A stretch of 64,000 nucleotides of DNA, taken from NCBI GenBank assembly GCA_002067965.1, contig MVRN01000127.1:25191-89190 (forward strand), in the 5' to 3' direction. The position numbers and the translations under genes are program-made. This DNA comes from Pelotomaculum sp. PtaU1.Bin035. Lineage in GTDB: Bacteria; Bacillota; Desulfotomaculia; Desulfotomaculales; Pelotomaculaceae. The notes under the pieces are model-generated. The model saw only the letters and a list, made by a program, of their open reading frames with translations, was not told the origin of the DNA and did not search any database. Below are positions 59,434 through 64,000 of the stretch, piece by piece; the stretch's first letter is position 1; the number at the start of each line of letters is the position of its first letter.

Positions 59434-62400
59434 ATGTCAATGAATTTCAAGATAATCATTATATATGGCAAATATATAAAAGAATATTCCACCACTGAAT
59501 TCCCTGGCGAGGGATCTATACCTTTAGAGGGAGGAGAAGATGGTAATACAAATTCCCTGCGGTTTTTTCTAAAAGATAATGAATGGAATGTGGAAAGCAG
59601 CGGGGATGTAAAATTAATAATTGGGGAAAGAGAGATCCCAAGTTTTGTTCTGGAGTCAGGTTCCATTCTTAAGGTCAAGTTTACTGAAATTCCAAAAAGG
59701 CTGTTTGTTCTTTTCTTAAAACTAGACGCAAATTATATTAAATTTGCCAAATATAATCTATTCCCAGGTATTGAGTTGAAAATCGGTTCCGCTAAGGAAG
59801 CTGAAATATGTTATAAAAATCTTGGTGTCTCTCGTCTGCATGCCAAAATCAGGTCTAATGAAGAGAATGAAGTTTATTTGGATTGTATAAAAAAAGACCT
59901 GATATTCGTAAACGGTATGGCAGTCAGTAATGACTCTGTGAAACTTAAGTTCGCAGATGAGATTAATATTATGGGGATGAAAATAATTGTTTTAGGCCGG
60001 GTTTTTCTAATTAACAATCCGGATAATAAAGTGATATGCTCATGTGAACCCGCCATAGGGTTTAACCTGCCGGAGAAAGCTCTTTTAGAATCTAAAAATG
60101 TAGGATATTTTACGAAAACCCCCCGGCTCATAAGGCACCTCGAAAAAGATCCTATTGAGATAGAAGCCCCTCCACCTCCAATTCAAAATAAAAGTTACCC
60201 ATTAATATTAACCATAGGGCCTTCTATGACTATGTCCCTGGCAATGCTCGTCAGTTTGGGAATTTATACGGCGAATAGTTCCTTGGGCGGCAATCCGGTA
60301 ACGATAGCGACAAGTGGGATTATGGCTCTGAGTATGCTGGTGGGGGCAATTATGTGGCCGTTGTTAATAAACAGATATCAAAAGAAAACCTTGGAAAAGG
60401 AAGAGCAAAATAGAGTTAGTGTATATACCCAATATCTGGGTGAGCATGATGATGAAATAGCAAAAAGAGTTGAATACAATAAGAATGTTCTTCTTGAGAT
60501 TTATCCCGAGACGCGGAAACTAGTCGACCGTATTGCGAACAGCAGCAGAAAGATCTGGGAGAGGACTGCCCAGGATGAAGATTTTATGGATATTCGGATT
60601 GGATTGGGGTTTCGCAGAAATATTTTCAAAATAAATATCCCTAAAGATCGACTCTCTTTAGTTAATGATCCTTTGAGGTTTGAACCGAAAAAGATCTTTG
60701 AGAAATATGGCAGGGTTAAGGATATGCCTGTTACTATCCCGTTTTTAGAGGATAAGGTCGTGGGGATAATCGGCAGGAGAAATGAAAGACATGGGATACT
60801 CAAAAGCATATTGATACAACTTGCCGGGTTGCATAGCTATGACGAACTGAAGCTCGCTTTTATATGCAATGAGGGCCAGTACATGGATTTTGAGTGGGTA
60901 AAGAACCTGCCCCATACCTGGAGTCCAAATAAAGAGCTGCGTTATTTTGCTTCCAATAAAGACGAGGCCCATGAGATATTAAATGTTATCGATGAAGTAG
61001 CCAGAGAAAGAGAAGAATCGATTAGCGAAGGTGACCGGAAGAAAGTTATTTTGCCGTATTTTGCGGTATTTGTTTTAGATGCGGGGATGGTTGAGGATGA
61101 ACCGGCCATGCGTTATCTTATCGATTCTAAGAATGTATTGGGTATCACCTCTGTTTTCGTAGGAGAAAGTATAGGGGCATTACCTTCGGACTGCCAGACA
61201 ATAGTTCATTATGACGACAAGGTTTGTGAGATATTCAGAAAAAGGCGGAAAGAAGATGGGGAACTGCCATTTATAGCGGACAACGTGAATGAAGAGATGA
61301 TTCATACCTTCTCAAAATCAATAGCGCAATATACATTAAAAAACCTTGGAGGAGAACAAGTTATTCCTTCCGGCTTGGATTTTCTCAGCATGTTCAGAGT
61401 TGGTAATGTTGAGCAGTTGGATGTGGGACGCAGGTGGACGGAGAGTTTGCCTCACAAATCTCTGGCCGCCCCAATTGGGGTTAAAGCGGGTGGAGAACTT
61501 TTTAATTTAAATCTGCATGAAAAGTACCATGGTCCCCACGGCCTAGTAGCCGGTATGACGGGCTCGGGAAAATCAGAGTTTATCCAGGCCTATATTTTGT
61601 CCATGGCTATAAACTATCATCCTCACGACGTTTCCTTTATTTTGATTGACTATAAAGGGGGCGGGATGGCCAATTCTTTTAAAGGTTTACCCCATGTTTC
61701 AGGAGTGATTACCAACCTTGGGGGAAACCAAATCAGGCGGTCCCTGATATCAATCGAGTCGGAAATAAAAAGAAGACAACGTCTTTTTGATCTGGCCGGC
61801 GTAAAGCATATTAATGAATATCAAGTATTATATAAAGATTATCTTAAGCAAGGAAATAGAAATGAACTAGCAGCGTTGCCACATTTATTAATCATATCCG
61901 ATGAATTCGCGGAATTAAAAATACAGCAGCCGGAATTTATGGAAAAATTGGTTAGCGCCGCCCGGATAGGGAGAAGTCTTGGGGTGTATTTGATTTTAGC
62001 GACTCAGAAGCCGTCAGGGGTAGTAAATGACCAAATATGGAGCAATTCAAGATTCAGGATATGTCTTAAAGTCCTGGACAAACAGGATTCCCAGGAAATG
62101 CTGAAGCGGCCGGAAGCTGCCGCGATCACATTGCCGGGACGCTGTTATGTCCAAGTTGGCTATAATGAGATTTTTGAATGTGTTCAATCCGGTTATAGCG
62201 GTGGGCAATACAATCCTGAAGAGGAATACATTGACCCGGATTCTCAGAAGGTAATTTTGATTGATGCCTGTGCCAAGCCCTTGAAAACTGTATCTGCAAA
62301 AAGAGTTCTTAAAGAAACAAAACTAACTCAGCTTGAAGCAGCCGTTGATTATATTAGCGACTACGCTAAGAAAAATAATGTGTCGCCTATAAAGCTATGG

Positions 62401-64000
62401 GTGGAACAGCTTAAAGAAATCATTAACCTTGATGAAATTCCCGGTTTTAGAAATTTTAGATTTGATGGCGCAAATTGGAAAACCGTAAAGGAATGGATGT
62501 CCCCCATTATTGGATTAGTGGATGATCCTGAAAGACAGGAGCAGTACCCACTAAGGTTGGATATTGGGAAAAAGGGCCATGTCGTGTTATATGGAATACC
62601 AGGGACGGGAAAGACAACCTTCATACAAACCCTGATCTACTCAATTGCAAGTACCTACTCACCGGATGACGCCGCTTTTTACATTCTTGATTTGGGAGGG
62701 AGAACTTTAGGCTTCTTTGGGGAATTGCCTCATTGTTTGGGAGTGGCATATTCGGAAGATGAAGAAAAAGTTGAAAATTATTTTGAGGAAATATTACATG
62801 AGTTAGAAACCCGAAAAACCCTGTTTTCATCCAATGATGTTGGAAATATCCTGGCCTATAAAAATACCACGGGCAAGAAGATACCCGCAATATTCTTGGT
62901 GCTGGACAGCTATTCAGTATTCCGTGAAAGGTTTTCCCTGGAAGATATGTTGATAACCCTGGCCCGGGAGGGCGCTAACTATGGTATCTATTTGATCCTT
63001 ACCGGCAGTGACAAAGGCGCGATATATTACAAAGTTACCGACTATGTCAAGCAGCTGTTGACACTGCAAATGACGGACAAATCAAGTTATATGGAAGTCC
63101 TTGGACAAACCTATGGGCTTGAGCCCGAGAATGTCAAAGGAAGAGGTCTTGTCAAGCTGGACGTGCCGCTGGAATTTCAAACAGCCATTGCTTTTGGCGA
63201 AACTGATGAAGCAGAAAGAACCAGGAAAATAAAAGACGTTTTGCGGAAAATGAAGACGGCTTGGGGCGATTCAAGAATAGACATTCGAAGGCAGAATATC
63301 GGGGGCGGTTACATTAAGTCAGAAAGTAAAAAACCTATGGAGAGTCAGAGAATAATCACAGAACCTAGCCAGTTAAATAATAAAATTATGAATTTTGATG
63401 AAAGCACTTTCGAGAACGCAATTGCCGAGTCCTTTTTGCCCCTGGGCTGGGATACGGTTACAGGCACCGTCGCGGGAATGGATTTGATAAACACCTGCTT
63501 ATTTTTTGCCGGAGGGCATAAAAATTCCGGAAAATCCAATTTTATAATGAAGGCGTCGACCATGATAAAAAAACAAGCTAATTTTAAGGCATACGTCTGG
63601 GCCGCAGGGGAGCGTTTGGAGGAATATTATAGTAAAGCAGGCCTTGACGGGTTTATGCATGACGGACATGCCTTTGACATTTTCTTAGAAAACTTTTTGC
63701 ATGAAATCAACCTCAGGATAAGCGAACGCACTAATTATAGGAAAGCTGGGGGAGATGAAGAAAAGGAATACGAGCACATGCAGAAATTTCAAAAGGTATT
63801 TATTCTGATTGACGGCTTCGAACGTTTCTATCAGGAGGTTTCCAATAAAACTGTTGCCAGACTAACCAAGTTATTGAAATTAGATATTAAAAACCTAAAC
63901 ATCTATTTTATTACCTCCGGGCAGGTGGACGAAATGGAGAAGTACTCCGGTCAGGACATTTATGTCTACTTGGTTAAAACCCCACAAGGAGTAATTCTAG
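59434..64000 (+). CDS. EssC/EccC-like FtsK-SpoIIIE ATPase with FHA domain (3' end outside window)
   Basis: Open to the window end (at least 1522 residues). The N-terminus has a beta-rich part and an FHA domain (about 105-190; SRLHAKI, FVNGMAV); two membrane helices lie near 257-280 and 288-315; three FtsK/SpoIIIE ATPase domains follow with Walker A GMTGSGKS (707-714), GIPGTGKT (1054-1061) and GGHKNSGKS (1360-1368). Only the first has a full Walker B with catalytic Glu (IISDEF); the others read VLDSYS and LIDGFE, as in EccC/EssC where ATPase 1 is the motor. EssC drives Type VII secretion of WXG100 proteins; no esx, essA or essB gene is in the window. ATG at 59434 follows AGGAAG. Confidence 0.88.
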   Translation, partial: MSMNFKIIIIYGKYIKEYSTTEFPGEGSIPLEGGEDGNTNSLRFFLKDNEWNVESSGDVKLIIGEREIPSFVLESGSILKVKFTEIPKRLFVLFLKLDANYIKFAKYNLFPGIELKIGSAKEAEICYKNLGVSRLHAKIRSNEENEVYLDCIKKDLIFVNGMAVSNDSVKLKFADEINIMGMKIIVLGRVFLINNPDNKVICSCEPAIGFNLPEKALLESKNVGYFTKTPRLIRHLEKDPIEIEAPPPPIQNKSYPLILTIGPSMTMSLAMLVSLGIYTANSSLGGNPVTIATSGIMALSMLVGAIMWPLLINRYQKKTLEKEEQNRVSVYTQYLGEHDDEIAKRVEYNKNVLLEIYPETRKLVDRIANSSRKIWERTAQDEDFMDIRIGLGFRRNIFKINIPKDRLSLVNDPLRFEPKKIFEKYGRVKDMPVTIPFLEDKVVGIIGRRNERHGILKSILIQLAGLHSYDELKLAFICNEGQYMDFEWVKNLPHTWSPNKELRYFASNKDEAHEILNVIDEVAREREESISEGDRKKVILPYFAVFVLDAGMVEDEPAMRYLIDSKNVLGITSVFVGESIGALPSDCQTIVHYDDKVCEIFRKRRKEDGELPFIADNVNEEMIHTFSKSIAQYTLKNLGGEQVIPSGLDFLSMFRVGNVEQLDVGRRWTESLPHKSLAAPIGVKAGGELFNLNLHEKYHGPHGLVAGMTGSGKSEFIQAYILSMAINYHPHDVSFILIDYKGGGMANSFKGLPHVSGVITNLGGNQIRRSLISIESEIKRRQRLFDLAGVKHINEYQVLYKDYLKQGNRNELAALPHLLIISDEFAELKIQQPEFMEKLVSAARIGRSLGVYLILATQKPSGVVNDQIWSNSRFRICLKVLDKQDSQEMLKRPEAAAITLPGRCYVQVGYNEIFECVQSGYSGGQYNPEEEYIDPDSQKVILIDACAKPLKTVSAKRVLKETKLTQLEAAVDYISDYAKKNNVSPIKLWVEQLKEIINLDEIPGFRNFRFDGANWKTVKEWMSPIIGLVDDPERQEQYPLRLDIGKKGHVVLYGIPGTGKTTFIQTLIYSIASTYSPDDAAFYILDLGGRTLGFFGELPHCLGVAYSEDEEKVENYFEEILHELETRKTLFSSNDVGNILAYKNTTGKKIPAIFLVLDSYSVFRERFSLEDMLITLAREGANYGIYLILTGSDKGAIYYKVTDYVKQLLTLQMTDKSSYMEVLGQTYGLEPENVKGRGLVKLDVPLEFQTAIAFGETDEAERTRKIKDVLRKMKTAWGDSRIDIRRQNIGGGYIKSESKKPMESQRIITEPSQLNNKIMNFDESTFENAIAESFLPLGWDTVTGTVAGMDLINTCLFFAGGHKNSGKSNFIMKASTMIKKQANFKAYVWAAGERLEEYYSKAGLDGFMHDGHAFDIFLENFLHEINLRISERTNYRKAGGDEEKEYEHMQKFQKVFILIDGFERFYQEVSNKTVARLTKLLKLDIKNLNIYFITSGQVDEMEKYSGQDIYVYLVKTPQGVIL

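Overview
The window looks like chromosomal DNA of an anaerobic Gram-positive Firmicute. My best guess is a Peptococcaceae/Pelotomaculum-Desulfotomaculum-like clostridium; this is inferred from gene content, not from a marker gene. Reasons: strong AGGAGG-type ribosome binding sites, frequent GTG/TTG starts, TTGACA/TATAAT promoters, an agr-type peptide quorum-sensing locus, many zinc-ribbon membrane proteins, copper-amine-oxidase-N and SbsA-like surface domains, and an NrdG-like radical SAM protein. No rRNA, tRNA or CRISPR array was seen.

Layout. (1) 1-2.5 kb: a small XRE regulator, a UPF0173 metallo-hydrolase and small ORFs. (2) 2.6-11.0 kb: one giant GC-rich gene for a cyclic beta-1,2-glucan synthase (NdvB type). 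(3) 11.3-20.7 kb: an HTH-DUF2087-GIY-YIG fusion, an HNH nuclease and a complete Type I restriction-modification operon (half-length HsdS-like gene, hsdM, hsdS, hsdR, YgjP-like metallopeptidase). (4) 20.7-24.3 kb: a K+ channel, a MASE3 membrane sensor without output domain, and a graveyard: a decayed tyrosine recombinase and an MFS/LysR divergent pair fused by one deletion. (5) 25.0-34.1 kb: a run of membrane proteins with cytoplasmic zinc ribbons and different outer domains (DUF3352, TPR-VWA, Ig/NTF2-like, TPR), a small membrane protein and an Lgt-like enzyme. (6) 34.2-46.4 kb: a tight operon with TPR-CHAT protease-like protein, coiled-coil protein, ClpB-like AAA+ ATPase, radical SAM protein, zinc-ribbon FHA protein, PP2C phosphatase, Ser/Thr kinase and an Ig/multi-TM/SH3 membrane protein. 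(7) 46.4-48.2 kb: a sigma/anti-sigma pair. (8) 48.3-51.3 kb: an agr-like locus (agrB, agrD; a split AgrC-like sensor; an AgrA-like LytTR regulator). (9) 51.4-59.4 kb: surface proteins (SbsA-Ig, Cu-amine-oxidase-N, beta-propellers, RCC1) mixed with many duplicated and broken fragments. (10) 59.4 kb to the end: an EssC/FtsK-like ATPase with an FHA domain, running off the window.

How the parts may work together (inference). The most interesting unit is region 6. A kinase, a phosphatase and an FHA phosphopeptide reader sit with a caspase-like CHAT protein on a long TPR scaffold and a ClpB-like remodelling ATPase with its own coiled-coil partner. Regions 5 and 9 supply envelope proteins that look like sensors, and the FHA-EssC ATPase could be a secretion output under the same phospho-signalling. 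This resembles, in pieces, published kinase/phosphatase/VWA (TerY-P-like) and CHAT-based conflict systems, but I do not know this exact combination as a described system.

Two pairs of conserved intergenic elements (24651/51387 and 33321/55979) and repeated partial domains suggest active duplication and possibly shared regulation across the region.
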